From Cocos nucifera (taxonomy: Eukaryota > Streptophyta > Magnoliopsida > Arecales > Arecaceae), in the NCBI GenBank assembly GCA_006176705.1, contig QRFJ01000503.1, positions 248,501 through 312,500 of the forward strand: a stretch of 64,000 nucleotides of DNA. Direction: 5' to 3'. The notes under the pieces are model-generated. The model was not told where the DNA came from. It searched no databases and saw nothing but the letters and a program-made list of their open reading frames with translations. A program made the position numbers and the translations under genes. Below, piece by piece: positions 25,125 through 36,742 of the stretch (position 1 is the stretch's first letter; every line of letters starts with the position of its first letter).

Positions 25125-25731
25125 TGCCTATTTGGCTAAGCTGCAAAAATCAACTTATTTTAAAATAATTTTTTTTAAATAAAATTTAAAAAAAATATTG
25201 TAAAAAAAATAGTTTGTATTTGAATTTATCAGTATTTAAGAAATAGTTTATATTTAGTAAATCTTTAAAAAAATATTTTTGACTATCAAATTATGAAAAA
25301 AATATGTATAAATTTACTTTAAAATTAATATTATTAAAATAAATAAATAATTTTAAATATTTATTATGATTAATTTTAATTATTTTTTATTTTTATTTAA
25401 TTAAAATATAAAAAATAATGAGGCAATCAGGCAGCATGAGAATAATAGGAGGATTAGGTGAAAATAAATAGAGATAGTTATGGTAAATAATGATTTTAAG
25501 TAAGAATATTTATATTTTAAAAAAATTAATTTTTTACATCAACTTATGCTTTTAAGGAGAAGCTTCAATTTTCTACTTTCTTTTCATAGCAAAAAATTGC
25601 TTCTGCTACCACTCAGAAGCAAATTATTTTTCAAAATAAGCTTGGCCAAATATTCTATTTTTTTAAAATTAATATTTTTTTAAAAAAATAAGTAATTTCT
25701 TTCTTCTCAAAAGCTTGGCCAAATATGCCCT
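25125..25731. mobile_element. MITE-like element with TTTGGC-type terminal inverted repeats
   Basis: The left end reads tgcctatttggctaagctgc. The right end, complemented, reads gggcatatttggccaagctt, so the ends pair over about 18 bp with a few mismatches. Inside it is very AT-rich, with repeated 'agaagc' and 'aagcttggccaaat' words (for example 25636-25650), a layout known from hAT-type MITEs of plants. No transposase is encoded. I could not see a clean 8-bp target duplication. Confidence 0.6.
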
Positions 25732-25816
25732 AAATTGTGTAAAGGTTTGAAAATTAAAGCAGATGTAAAGTCCTTGAGCGACCGATCAAATTCTTTCTTC
25801 CCCTTTCTCATTGACA

Positions 25817-26400
25817 TCAATCTTCATGGTTGCTCTTCAGCTGACCTTCGACGACTCCTTTTTTTTCATACACGGTGTTACAGTAGTAACATGAATGCCT
25901 TGGATTGGCCAAGTAAGTGATCAAAGTATCTCGAACCAGTATAGAGGCACCAATGCACCGAGGCAAAAAGATTGACCGAATATCCTCCGACCCAAAGGAT
26001 GAATTGAAGCGTGCCTTCGAGCTGTTTCCTCTGACATGTTTAGCACTCAAACCTTCTAAACCATCTCGGACAAACAGCTCTTCAGTATACTTAGCAGTCC
26101 CTTTTGAGAATAAGCAATGATCCGACTGTAATTCAGTCGTAATCAAACTATAACCCACTCCATCTAATCTCGTGGGAATAGATTAGACATCCAGATCATA
26201 CCAATAAACGGTGACAATACCAGAATAACATGATTAGCAGTCCAAAATTAGCAGAACAACATAATGTCCGTAAAATAATTTTCTTACAAATACCATAAGC
26301 TCCGAGAACCCAGGTAAACATAAGAAATTCCTATCAGAAAATTCATTATTGCTTTTCTGTTCCCTACTGACTTGGACGTTGGAGGATCCTCATCAAAGTC
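25817..26400 (-). other. Unrecognised gene-like stretch (- strand)
   Basis: A 113-codon frame (25817-26158) and, further upstream on the same strand, a 44-codon open run at about 26270-26400 (TERFDFDEDPPTSKSVG, then MNFLIGISYVYLG). The run is followed by TTGTAAG, which could be a splice donor. The composition looks coding and the region is free of the repeats that fill the window. I recognise no domain. It could be exons of a host gene or a pseudogene remnant; it could also be chance. Confidence 0.25.
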
Positions 26401-26559
26401 AAATCTTTCGGTTTGAACTTTATTTTACAGGATATTCTAGTATTTCTGCATAAAATCAATCGCTCTATTTTTGAAGCAAATAATTCTAAGCAATAATACA
26501 TAGATTATAAAATTCAAACCCCACTCCGTTAACCCTACCACCGATGCCTCTTCCAGCAG

Positions 26560-27046
26560 TCCTTGGAGTCACATCATTGCTTATGGGGTCGACGGTGAGA
26601 ATTCGTCCTCATTACTCGATAACAGCAATCACCCTTGCAAGCATCAGCAATCACGATATATGACATGTGTATCTATAGGCTCTCCGGTGCGCTCGAGGTG
26701 TTGGAAATCCATCAGGGGAGCCCTACGAAAGAATTGGGCATGCTGCAGGCAAACGGAACTGAGAGAGCCCTTCGTCTCCGAACATCATGCACAGAGTAGG
26801 AGGAGCACCATCTACTCGACGCCGTCAGGCGGTCCTGGCAAGTGTTACGGTCAAATATCTTCCGGTGATCGTGAAGAGAAGATTAAAGAAGCCATTATCT
26901 ACTGCAAGATGACCATGCGAAAGGGATCAACTTCTCCTCGAGATTCTTCATCCACTAACCAGTTGAACATCTCTCGCACGCTCACCCGCACAAAGAGATA
27001 CGACACTTCGGCATATCCGCGCAGAAAGAGCACCTGCAAAATTTGA
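26560..27046. other. GC-richer island with open frames on both strands, unrecognised
   Basis: A 128-codon frame runs on the + strand (26660-27046), containing EEKIKEAIIYCK. On the - strand a run from 27037 to about 26905 reads LRGYAEVSYLFVRVSVREMF and NWLVDEESRGEVDPFRMVIL. It starts after TTTTGCAG (acceptor-like) and ends at CA|GTAGAT (donor-like), so it looks like an exon of about 130 bp. I prefer the - strand reading because of the splice-like borders, but recognise neither protein. Confidence 0.3.
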
Positions 27047-27327
27047 TCTTTCTTATCATGGATAGGCAAAACTAATGACGCAACCTTCTAATGCCCATTT
27101 ATGTTATGGTTAATGGACCTTACAAGTATTACGCCTCGTTATGTTCTTCGTGGCTTGATTTTGTTGCGTCAGCTTGGTACCATAGCATCCACTCTGCCAT
27201 GATGAATGCAATGTGCAAAATATTTTGATGAAATGTAAGAGAGAACGCATGTTAAGCACTAGGTCGGGCTACTGTTCATGTTTAACCTTGACAATGTCTA
27301 TAGATGCCTATATTTATAAACTTCTTT

Positions 27328-27895
27328 TACAGTATCCTTCTCACGGTGCACAGTATAAACCATTTTATTTTCACTTCATCCTTAAGATCATTTATTGGCA
27401 ATTGTATACCATTGGAGTATACAATTGTATATTTGTACAAGGCCTTGTATACTATTTGAGTACGTTCAGCATAAGGAAAATAACGCAGTATGTCATCATT
27501 GCTGCCGGCATCATCCTCAACATGACACGAGCCTTAAGAGTCTCCATATCCATCTTGTATTTAAATACAGTGGGACTCACACAACTACTGGTAGGTGCCA
27601 CCGTGAGCAGTTTTATGTTGTTCCTCATCCTTCAAATCCCCAGGGGGGAGGTGAGATTGGGTCTCAGGTCATTTGGCATATCTGCCAAAGACTTTATTAG
27701 CTTGATATTCTGCATCTTCTTTTTCAGAGCTCCTTCGCATATTTAAATGATCTGCAGATGATTCTGCCCGTCGCCCACGACCATCATACCAGGACGCTTG
27801 GACCTGCGATACAAGCCCATGAAGACCAAAGGGCCCAAGAGGTGAATGGTCGGCTCCCATGCGCGTTCGGTTAAGATGAAAACCCAATTTCACAT
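27328..27895 (-). other. Open - strand runs, unrecognised
   Basis: One run (about 27895-27780) reads PTIHLLGPLVFMGLYRRSK then MMVVGDGQNHLQII before a stop. A second (about 27535-27328) stays open for nearly 70 codons (DDILRYFPYAERTQIVYKAL and so on) without a Met. They may be decayed exons of the same unknown gene as 25817-27046. A perfect 11-bp inverted repeat lies inside (27399-27427). Confidence 0.2.
27399..27427. repeat. Perfect 11-bp inverted repeat (hairpin)
   Basis: CAATTGTATAC, a 7-base loop, then GTATACAATTG. It is followed at once by further palindromic words (ttgtacaa, aaggcctt). Function unknown. Confidence 0.7.
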
Positions 27896-28032
27896 GCGTG
27901 TGTTCAACATGCGTCCCATGTTCTTTTGAAAACCCATTTGGTTAAAAATGAATTCTTTTCGGTTCCACTCTCTGCCTTTCATTTATTATCTTTATCTCAG
28001 AAAAGATAAACTTATATTGCAGCAAGACTTAT

Positions 28033-28938
28033 ATTGCAGCAAGACTTCAAACCATTAAAAGAAACTCGTGCTGGAGAGTTGAATTGAAGTTGGATCAATG
28101 TGGATCATGGATCAACCTTCAAGAAAAATTTCAAAAACTAGTAAGATACCTTTCGACTTAGAACCCTCCGATGCTTAAATTAGCTGAGGCCTTATGAACA
28201 GATAGTGGAAATGGAAAGCAAGAAGGCAGAAGGAGAGGGTTTGAGTAGAGAATGATTCGATCTTCCTTCAATAAAAAAGTCAAGAGTAATTTCAGCAGAG
28301 TGTCCACTCTGTGAATCTTGTACTTATCTTGAAGAGGTACTCTACCCCCTATTTATAGAGAAGTTTGCTTAGGTCTTAAGAAAAATTTATTAGATCGTTA
28401 GTTTGTTATAGCCAGCTAGATTGTAGCTATTGGCTGTTGATCTTGTTGGCGATTAGCTGCAGTACAGCTGGAGGAAGGTCGAAATTTGACTGGAGCACAG
28501 TTGGCATTTGGCTAACTATTGAAATATGTTCAAGTCAGTAAATTACCGATCTCGCTTATACAACGAGATCGATGATTTGCCGATCTCACTAGGAGTTGAT
28601 TATATAGCACTCGACGATGTTGGCATTTTACCGATCTCATAGATAGGTCAATTTGGTCAAAGCTGCAAATTACTATCAACGAGGTCAGTTAAAAGCCGAT
28701 CTCCCACAGAGCTCGACGGCCGCTATTCTTTATGGCAACAAAATACTGGTTTGTGACTTATCTAGATTGATTTTTATCGATCTAAATCTAATCACTTGAT
28801 CAATCTGATTCTAACTAATATTATGACCATCAAGTTGGCATTTTGCCAATCTGACATCAATCTTCTTGATTACCTATTATTTGAGATGGTGATTCCCTTG
28901 ATGGTGCCACGTATCTAGCAGGAGATGACCGTACCAAT
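28033..28938 (-). repeat. Tat element 3' LTR
   Basis: 906 bp, collinear with 38177-39101. It contains 'tatttatagagaag' (28349-28362), a TATA/poly-A-like word also present as 'tatttatggagg' in the other LTR. Confidence 0.85.
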
Positions 28939-29348
28939 GATTGCCCCCCACTTTTCAGACTTGGAGCGGAACTCCTTCGTTGACAAGTGTGGAAAGTCAT
29001 CTCAAAGGTCATTCACTGCGTTAAGGATCGTGCAACGCGGTTGCCAAATTTGATTTTTAAATAATTCGAAAAGACAAACCACCTCGTTCACCGTAGTTAC
29101 CATACCCTGACATTTAAGAAAGCATGGGAGAAAGTGAGACTATCATTGATTGCGCCACTATAATCCAGGCAACATGGAGCACGTGACACTCTTCCAAGGG
29201 TCGATCGAACCACCATATCGAATAGATTTACATGGCACAATTAATCTAGACTGGCGCATCAAAATAGCTTTTCTACAATTTTTTTGGATGACTAATAAGT
29301 GGTTGAAATCCAATGGTGGATTGGTTAATCTAAGCCGTCGCTTCTCCT

Positions 29349-29356
29349 TATATATT
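29349..29356 (+). promoter_or_regulatory. TATA box of the antisense gene
   Basis: TATATATT in 'ctccttatatattgggttcc', about 35 bp before 'cattcttctttcattcttat', where transcription could start. It lies inside the Tat element on the strand opposite to gag-pol and precedes a first exon with a good donor at 29530. Confidence 0.5.
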
Positions 29357-29384
29357 GGGTTCCTATACATTCTTCTTTCATTCT

Positions 29385-32102
29385 TATTGCCTTTCACCTA
29401 GAGCAGGAGTTTCGCTGCGAAGGAAGCTTCCAGGTGTTTTGTCAATCAGAGAAGAAGGTGATCCCGACGGTCGTCAGAGCTTTGGAGAGAGTTTCTGGAA
29501 GCAACAAAGAAGGCCTCTTATCCTCCTTGGTAAGGTTCTTCTTCTTCCCTCTAGATTCTCTGTTTCTTAGGGTTTCTTTTCTTCGGCTTCCTCTTCTTCC
29601 TTCTCTTCGAATCTTTCTTTTCATCTTCTTTGCTCCCCCCTTTTTTTCTTTCTTCCATGTTTTCCCAGGAGAGCACTTCTCCTAGTGGGGGTGAGAGGGG
29701 GGAACTCATCCCGAGGGACCATAATATTGGGTCAACCTAGCTCCTGCTCATCATTGAGGCGGATAATCCATCTCAGGGTACCACCGAGGCCAGTGTTTCT
29801 GGCGACAAAGATTCAGAATCTCCTATAAGGAGTTTCCTGGACTATTTTAGTCCCAGCATTGAGCCCTCTATTTTGATAGAAGCTGATTTAGAGAAGCTTA
29901 GGAAAAAATATTTCATCCCTGACAGCTTTCAGCTTACAGCTTCTAGTCCCTCTGAGTGGGTTACACAGCCTCCCAAAGATTGTGTAGCCTTCTACGATGA
30001 GTCCCTTCGATCTGGGTTGCGCTTTTCTTTGCATCCTTTTTATTTGTAATGTATTAGATTACTATGGCCTTCAGCTGACTCAGGTGACCCCCAACGCTAT
30101 TAGGATCATTTTAGCTTTTATCATATGCTATAGTTTTGCTACCATTAGCCTTAGGACTTCTCTCTTTAAGATTCTTTTTATTTTGAAAAAAATACCCCAC
30201 TGAGAAAGATTGGTGGTATTTCTCACCTCAGCCCAATTGCAAATTCGGTCCTGTCCTTTCTTCTTCAATCCATAACTAAAAAATTCATTTCTTTTTTGTT
30301 TCTTCTGACATTCCCTAGGATTTTGGTACTCGCTGGGGTAGACCTGAACTAAACTGGAACTCTAATAAATCTATCCTGCCTGGGGATAAGGAGGCCTTTG
30401 CCAAGCTACTAGGTATGAAGGTAACCAAGCTCAGTCAACTGGTAAAGGATCAATCACTATTCGACTCTGGCATCAATCTTATCTCCTCTCAGGGTGAGTC
30501 TGTCTTCTAATTTTTTCTGATTTATTTTGTATTTGCTTTTTGTCTGACCATATTTCTCTTTGATTATTACAGCGCTCAAGAGGTTCGATCTCCAAAGGCT
30601 AGCAGAGCAGAAGAAGGAAAGCTGGAATCCTCCGATCCTCCATCGGTGAAAAAGGGGAAGGGGAAGGATGTCGCTAACTCCACCTCAGTATCTTCCTGAC
30701 CTGTGCCTCCACGCACCGCGGGGGCGATAGTAATCAACGTGGAGCCCATCAGTGCCCGCCCTTCACCAACATCTTCTCCGATGTCCAGGAGATATCAAAA
30801 ATCCATCGAGGTGGCCCGGCCACCTCCCAAACAGACAACCACCCATCAGAGGTCAACTCCTGTGGCTGCAGCATTGAAGACTGGTCCACCGACTACACCA
30901 ACACCACCTCCGATTCATCAATCCCGACCCTTTAGAGGGCCAAAAACCTCTCTTATTGATCCACCATCAACCTCCGTCAACCAGATTAACGTATCTCAAG
31001 CCTCCATGCGGGACACCCCCACTCTCGATAAGGATCTCCTCTATGCCGTGATGCTGCAGCATGATCTGCATGCTCGAAGAAGGGACATGGGGCCTGATGA
31101 ATTGGTGAACCAAGGTTTCAGCTACCTTCTTGATGTAAGCAAGCTCTTTCTCTCTTCTCCTTCCTCTCTTTTTTTTATTTTTTTTTGTAGTCGATTTCCT
31201 ACCAGCCTAATTATTTCGACGTCAATTTTACACCGAACTAACATTTTTCTTTGTCCTTTTCCAATCTGCTTCCTTCTTTAGACTGTTCACTGAGCATGTC
31301 AGCTGGCTTGGTGAGAATAAGAAGTCACTGGAGGAGGCTTTGCAATCCATCAAGGACTATCAAAAAGTGGCAGAAGAAAAAGCTATGAGGAGGAAAAGCT
31401 TGCTACGGGGCTAAAGAAACAGCTCCAGGAGAAGCTAACGACATTGCGGAGAAGAATAAATCTCTACTAGACCTTCAAAGGAAGGTCAATGAAGAAGAAG
31501 ATAAGCTGCTGGAGCTGCAGTGGGAGGTCTCTAGGATTCTAGAACTGGAGAAGAAAATAAAGGAATTGGAGGGGAAGGTGACTTCCCAAGATGAAATACT
31601 GGAAGGGTGCTGCCGTGGAGGAGTACAAGTCCTCCGAGGGTTTCATTGAGGAAGTTACTAAAGCTTCAGGAGAGGTCTTTGACAACGGCTTCAATAGCTG
31701 CAAGGGTCTAGTTGAAAAATTTTTTTCCAACCTAAATCTGAGCGGTGTTACTCAGGAAGCTAGTATCATCTTGGCTTTGGAGATGGAAGCTTAGTCGACA
31801 CTAGAGGTGGGTACTATTGTAGAAGTGCCCCAATCTACCCTAGAGGCGCCTGCCATCCTGATCACTCCTAAGGTAGAGCCTTCAGTCATCACCGACGCCC
31901 CAGCTTCAGTTCCAACAGAGATTCCAACCTCTACTCCAGCATCTACTGAAGTTATATCACTAAAGGATGATCTAGTAGTTACCGCTCCTGTTGAAGCACT
32001 TTAGGCAAATACCTGATTTTGTCTTCTTTTCATTTTATTTTTGTATTTTTTCTCTTTGTATCGGCCCGATCTAGATTTTTGTAAAAAATTTTGTTTAATA
32101 AA
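29385..32102 (+). pseudogene. Spliced antisense gene of the Tat element (plant-transposon-protein type)
   Basis: Exon 1 to 29529; intron 29530-29668 (GTAAGG...TTTCCCAG). Exon 2, 29669-30493, carries the conserved part: DLEKLRKKYFIPDSFQL, SEWVTQPPKDCVAFYDESLR, SGLRFSLHPF, then DYYGLQLTQVTPNAIRIILA, WWYFSPQPNCKFGPVLSS and FGTRWGRPELNWNS. Intron 30494-30572 (GTGAGT...ATTACAG). Pro-rich exon 30573-31134. Intron 31135-31281 (GTAAGC...CTTTAG). The last exon has a coiled-coil-like Glu/Lys/Leu stretch and a Pro/Thr/Val tail ending at 32004. AATAAA at 32097-32102. The pattern is that of Tat-lineage antisense ORFs and Transposase_28-type 'putative plant transposon protein' entries. Damage: TAG at 29738, one frameshift near 30040, TAA or TAG at two Trp/Gln-like positions in 30270-30330, and frame breaks in the coiled coil. 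The start codon is not clear. Confidence 0.72.
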
Positions 32103-32337
32103 ATGAGATTCTCTTTTCCAATCACTGTACTTAACATCAGCTTTGTTCGATCTGTATAATTACTTAGAAATCTTCTAAGTAATAATAATTGATTTCATCT
32201 TGATAAAATCGTGATGTGGTTGTCTGGAATAGACAGTTGATATAGAGATCAGTATTAGATAGGAGTCCAAAATTATACTAACTTCAAGATTAGTAATAGA
32301 AATCCGATGTAGTATAAGTTGGTAATGAATAGATCCA

Positions 32338-32520
32338 ATATAATATCGATCCGTGGTTGGTAAGTATGGGCATTTGTAATAACATCGATCCAGAGATCAG
32401 TAATAGACTGAACTCCATGATAATATCGATCTGAAGATCGGTAATTAACAGAAATACATGATAACATCGATCCAGAGATCAGTAATAAACAGAAATCCAT
32501 GATAACATCAATTCGAAGAT
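32338..32520. repeat. Tandem array, 41-bp unit
   Basis: Units begin with ataacatcgatccagagatc or close variants at 32338, 32379, 32420, 32461 and 32502, exactly 41 bp apart. It lies just past the 3' end of the antisense gene. The - strand frame at 32273-32500 is produced by the array. Confidence 0.85.
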
Positions 32521-32850
32521 CATTTTTTGGAAAAAATAGAGATCTTATCTCCTATATCCATCGGAGCTCTGTCGATCCAAAGATCGATCTTTGAGAAAAA
32601 CGGAGATCTTATCTTCTATGCCCATCGAAACTTTATCGATCCGGAGATCGATCTTTGAGAAAAGTGGAGATCTTATCTCCTATACCCATCAAGACTCTGC
32701 CGATCCAGAGATCGATCTTTGAGAGAAGCGGAGATATTATCTTCTGTGCCCATTGGAGCTTTGCCGATCCGAAAATCGATCTTTGAAAGAAGTAGAGATT
32801 TAATCTCCTATGCCCATTGAGGCTCTACCGATTCGAAGATCAGCCTTTTG
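32521..32850. repeat. Tandem array, 64-bp unit
   Basis: The word gatcttatct and its variants start at 32541, 32605, 32669, 32733 and 32797, exactly 64 bp apart. Each unit also contains 'gatcgatctttgag' and 'cccatcg'. It joins the 41-bp array directly; both share 'cgatccagagatc', so one may derive from the other. Confidence 0.88.
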
Positions 32851-32924
32851 CCAAGGTGATCTAAAAAATTTCAATATTTCAAAAAAATCTCTAATGAGAT
32901 AAAATTTTCAAGATCTTTATTCAA

Positions 32925-33990
32925 AATTTATTGATAGTACACTCTAAGATTTTCTATGTTTCATGTTCTAAAAATACTTGAACCATCCAGATTCTCAATT
33001 CTATATGCTCCTAGTTGGATTACCTCAGTAACTCGATATGGACCTTCCTAATTTGGGATGAGTTTTTCTTATTCCAAAGATTTCAAAACTTCTGCCCGAC
33101 GAAGGATAAAATCACCTCTTTAGAAAATCTTTAGCTTTACCTAGGCATTGTAGTATCTGGCACTTTTTGTTGGTAAGTTGCCATCCAAATTTAAGCAATT
33201 TTTCTAATTTCTTCTAGTAGATATAGATCAGTTCTCAACCAATCTAAATTACTCTCTTCATGAAAATTTTTCACTCTCAATGTTAGAAGGCCGATTTCCA
33301 CAGATATTACGGCCTCTGCTCCAAACGTGAGTTTGAAGGACGTTTCTCCAATTGGTCGCCTAAAAGTGGTTCTATAGGCCCAGAGAATATTGTATAGTTC
33401 ATCAATCCATAGATCTTTGGTTTCAGTGAACCTGGTTTTCAAACCTTGGAGAATTGTTCGGTTTATAACTTCAACTTCTTCATTGGATTGCGGATGCCAC
33501 ACTAAAGTGAGCCTGTGATTAATGTGCAGCTTGAAACAAAATTCTTTAAATTTCATATTATCGAACTACTTTCCATTATCAGTAATAATCACTCAAAGAA
33601 GGCCGAAATGATAGATGATTGACTTTCAGATGAAGTTCCATATCTTTTTCTCAAAAATTTGATAAAATAGTCGATAGCAACCATCAGAAATTTTCTCTAT
33701 TTTGTTGCCATGGGGAAGGGCCTTAGGATATCTATTCCCCAAATAGCAAATGGCTAAGAAGAAGTTATTGAAATGAGTTTTGTAACCAACTGGTGCTGAA
33801 TATTAGCATACCTTTGACATTAGTCATACTTATTGACGAGATCAGCCACATCTCTTTGTATGGTCGATCAATAATGGCCCTGATGGATCATCTTATATGC
33901 TAAGGATCTGTCCTCTAGATGATTACCACAAATCTCCTCATGAACTTTTCGAAGGGCATAATCGGCCTCTGAGGGCCTTAAGCACCAAAG
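32925..33990 (-). pseudogene. Tat integrase, broken
   Basis: On the - strand: a zinc-binding N-terminus near 33840-33960 (HLEDRSLAYKMIHQGHY and CQRYANIQHQ, the HHCC pattern), then FAIWGIDILRPFP (first Asp), and the 121-codon frame 33191-33556 with WHPQSNEEVEVINRTILQGL (Glu of the D,D-35-E core) and 'LWAYRTTFRRPIGETSFKL'. The C-terminal 'GPYRVTEVIQLGAYRIENL' block is at about 32960-33060. Stops are scattered between these. Confidence 0.82.
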
Positions 33991-34379
33991 TAATGGAAGA
34001 GAAAATGATCTTTTATAAAGTCTTTGGTCTAGAATGATGTACCAGGAAGCTTATCTCTTGATTTTTTTGATATTTATAGGATCATTAGCCAGTATTCTTT
34101 TGCTCAAGTAATTTATTATTAGATCTATCCAATTCGATTCATGATCTAGCTAAACGATCATTTGGACCTCCAGCTAGATTTTTTAAAAATTTTAATGAAT
34201 GCCTTTTAATTGAGGTTGGAATATCCCAATGTCGCCATGTGTAAAAGTGCATTAACTCAAGCATTCTCTGATCTTGATATTTGAATAATTTTTAGGTCAG
34301 AGAAACTTTTGGATAGTTTCTTCATATGATATAAATATTGAGATATAATAGGATCTTTAGCTTCGTAATAACCTCATAT

Positions 34380-35200
34380 CTATTCAATGATATGCCAAAA
34401 ATCTATAAAAACCTTGAGCCTCTTAATATTGAGCTCTTTAACGATTCTAAGTCCTGCAATGAGGGTTTCATATTCAGCTTCATTGTTGAAGATTTTGAAA
34501 TTGAACCTCAGAGCATGTTCGGTGATTGCTCCTTCGAAACTGGCTAAAATCAAGCCAGCTCTACTTCTTTGGGCATTGAAGGCCCCATCCACATGTAGAA
34601 ACCAATAAGATCCTTTAGTGGTTTCTTCCAAAACTTTTGAGACTTTTTCCTCATCAGGTATTGAATATTCTACCACAAAATCAACCAGCACTAGAACTTT
34701 CATAGAAGGCCTAGGCTGGTAATGGATATCAAATTCACTAAGTTCAATGGCCCATTTGGCCAACCGATTAGAAGTGTCAGGTCATTAAAGGATCGATCTT
34801 AGTGGTTGGTCTGTCAAGATAATGATAGAATGAGCCTGAAAATATGGTCGAAGCTATTTGGCGGTGGTGATCAGGGAGTAAATTATTTTTTCAGTTCTGG
34901 AGTATCGGGTCTCCACATCTTGCAGTAATTTGCTGGTATAATAGATAGGCCTATGTATCCCTACATCATCTCGAACTAAAATCGAGCTGATAGCATTAGA
35001 TGAAATGGATAGATATATGAATAAATCCTCACCTCGACGGGCTTTGATAGTAGTGGGACTATGCCAAGATATGTTTTAAGCTTATCAAAGGCAGATTGAT
35101 ATTCTTCTGTCCATTCAAAATCTTTGATTTGCTTCAAAATTTTGAAGAATGGGAGGCACTTTTCGACTGATTTGGATATAAATCTGCTGAGTGATGCCAC
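34380..35200 (-). pseudogene. Tat RNase H and second (archaeal-type) RNase H, broken
   Basis: 34976-35200 has 'CLPFFKILKQIKDFEW' then 'EYQSAFDKLKTYL', the RT connection leading into the first RNase H. 34380-34763 has 'IELSEFDIHYQPRPSMK', then WFLHVDGAFNAQRSRAGLIL (Asp) and FNNEAEYETLIAGLRIVKEL (Glu). A second RNase H of this shape is the mark of the Tat lineage of plant Gypsy elements. The sequence around the first RNase H is interrupted by stops. Confidence 0.8.
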
Positions 35201-35422
35201 TCGTTCAATAAGTCATTGTACTTTTTTTATGGAGCTGGGAGGCTTCATTTCAAGTTGTGCTTGGATCTTCTTGGGGTTGGCTTCTATTCCTCTCTGAGTC
35301 ATAAGAAAATTAAGAAATTTTTCAGTTGTAACTCCAAAAGCACATTTATTAGGATTGAGTTTCATTTAGTATTTGCGAAGTTCTCCAAAGACTTCTTCCA
35401 TATCGATAATATGTCGATCTAC

Positions 35423-35842
35423 CTATATGCTTTTGACCAGCATGTCATCAACGTAAACTTTCATGTTGCGTCTGATTTGGTGTTTAAAGACTTTGTTAAC
35501 TAGGCGCTGGTAGGTGGCACCTATATTTTCTAAATCAAAAGGCATCATTTTATAATAGTACAAATCTTTATCGATGATGAATGTCGTATTCTCCTCATCT
35601 TCAGGGGCCATACTAATTTGATTATAATCAGAGAAGACATCCATGAAGCTTAGCAGCTTGTATCCTAATGTTGCATCGATCGGTTGATCAATTTTCGATA
35701 GAGAAAAACTATCCTTTGGGCAAGCATTATTAAGGTCGATAAAATCAATGCAGATTCTCCATTTTTCACTTATCTTCTTAATCATGACAACATTGGCTAT
35801 CCAGTTCGGATATTGTGCTTCTCTGATAAATTCCACCTTCAA
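35423..35842 (-). pseudogene. Tat reverse transcriptase core, one open piece
   Basis: The 139-codon frame has 'YPNWIANVVMIKKISEKWRI', 'CIDFIDLNNACPKDSFSLSK' (fingers/palm), 'SFMDVFSDYNQISMAPEDEE' (first catalytic Asp) and 'NMKVYVDDMLVKS' with the YVDD site. It is one of the better preserved pieces, but the frames upstream and downstream are broken, so no complete enzyme is encoded. Confidence 0.85.
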
Positions 35843-36008
35843 GAGTTTGTCGACCTCATCTATGGCCTTTTATCTTTCTGGAGCGAAGGTTCTCTTTTTT
35901 TACTTCACGGGCTTATATTTTAAATCAATATTCAACTTGTGCATGATAACGTTGGCCAGAATTCCAGGCATATCTGAGGCTAACCATGCAAATACATCAG
36001 CATTTTTT

Positions 36009-36605
36009 TCAAAAAAAAGAGATCAATTTTTTCTTTAGGTCGGTATTTAATCGAGCTCCAATTTGAACGATTCTTTCAGGATCTCCATCCAGTGGTACAA
36101 TAATAAGTAATTTTGTTGATTCACCTTGAATTTTTTCAATCTCATCATCAGGACCTTGATCGAAAATTTTGGTAGGTGGAATTCCGACCAGTGCCTTTAT
36201 TTTGGAAGTTATTAAAAAGCACTGCCTGGCCATTATTTGATCTTCCTACATCTCGTTGACGTCTAATCTGATTAAAAATCAAACAAAAAGATGGTAAGTT
36301 GAGACTATTGCCTTGAGGACATTTAGCCTAGATCGATCAAGAATGACATTATATGCAGACGGTATCTTGACGATCAGAAATGTAAGTTACATTGTTTACT
36401 TATAGGATTCTTTTCTGGCTATGACCGGTAGTGTAATTTCTTCCTCGACTGCCATAGAATCACCTGAAAAGCCAATCAAAGGGCTTCCAACCTGTTTCAA
36501 GCTATTGAGCAAATTCATTTTTGAGATAACATCATAGAACAATATGTTTGTGGAGCTTTCATTATTAACCAGAATTCTTTTTACATCATAGTTTGCTATC
36601 ATCAT
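36009..36605 (-). pseudogene. Tat protease region, broken
   Basis: 36396-36605 reads 'DVKRILVNNESSTNILFYDV'. The family normally has a D-[TN]-G-S-S site here, so the catalytic Asp has become Asn and Gly has become Glu. 36009-36233 has 'PTKIFDQGPDDEIEKIQG' and 'PLDGDPERIVQIGARL', the usual linker to RT in Tat elements. Not functional as it stands. Confidence 0.7.
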
Positions 36606-36742
36606 AGAAATGACGACAGCATCATTATGGGATATCTGGGCCCCTTAAGCATCATTTTCAGAAAAAGAAATAGCATTTTTAGTATACTGCCTTTTGGATG
36701 AAGGACTCCCAAATGCTCTTCGAAGTTGGCTGCCTTACAAAA

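Noticed and set aside
26660..27046. 128-codon + strand frame with 'AIIYCK', a little like the tail of BKI1/MAKR-type proteins
   Set aside because: Only six residues are suggestive and no other block fits. The - strand run over the same bases has better exon-like borders.
27213..27746. 177-codon hydrophobic + strand frame
   Set aside because: No recognisable domain. The hydrophobic content follows from AT-rich codons, and the opposite strand shows equally open runs. No promoter or splice signals support it.
32338..32850. Regularly spaced repeats as a possible CRISPR-like array
   Set aside because: The units are contiguous tandem copies without unique spacers, lie in a retrotransposon and are in a plant genome.
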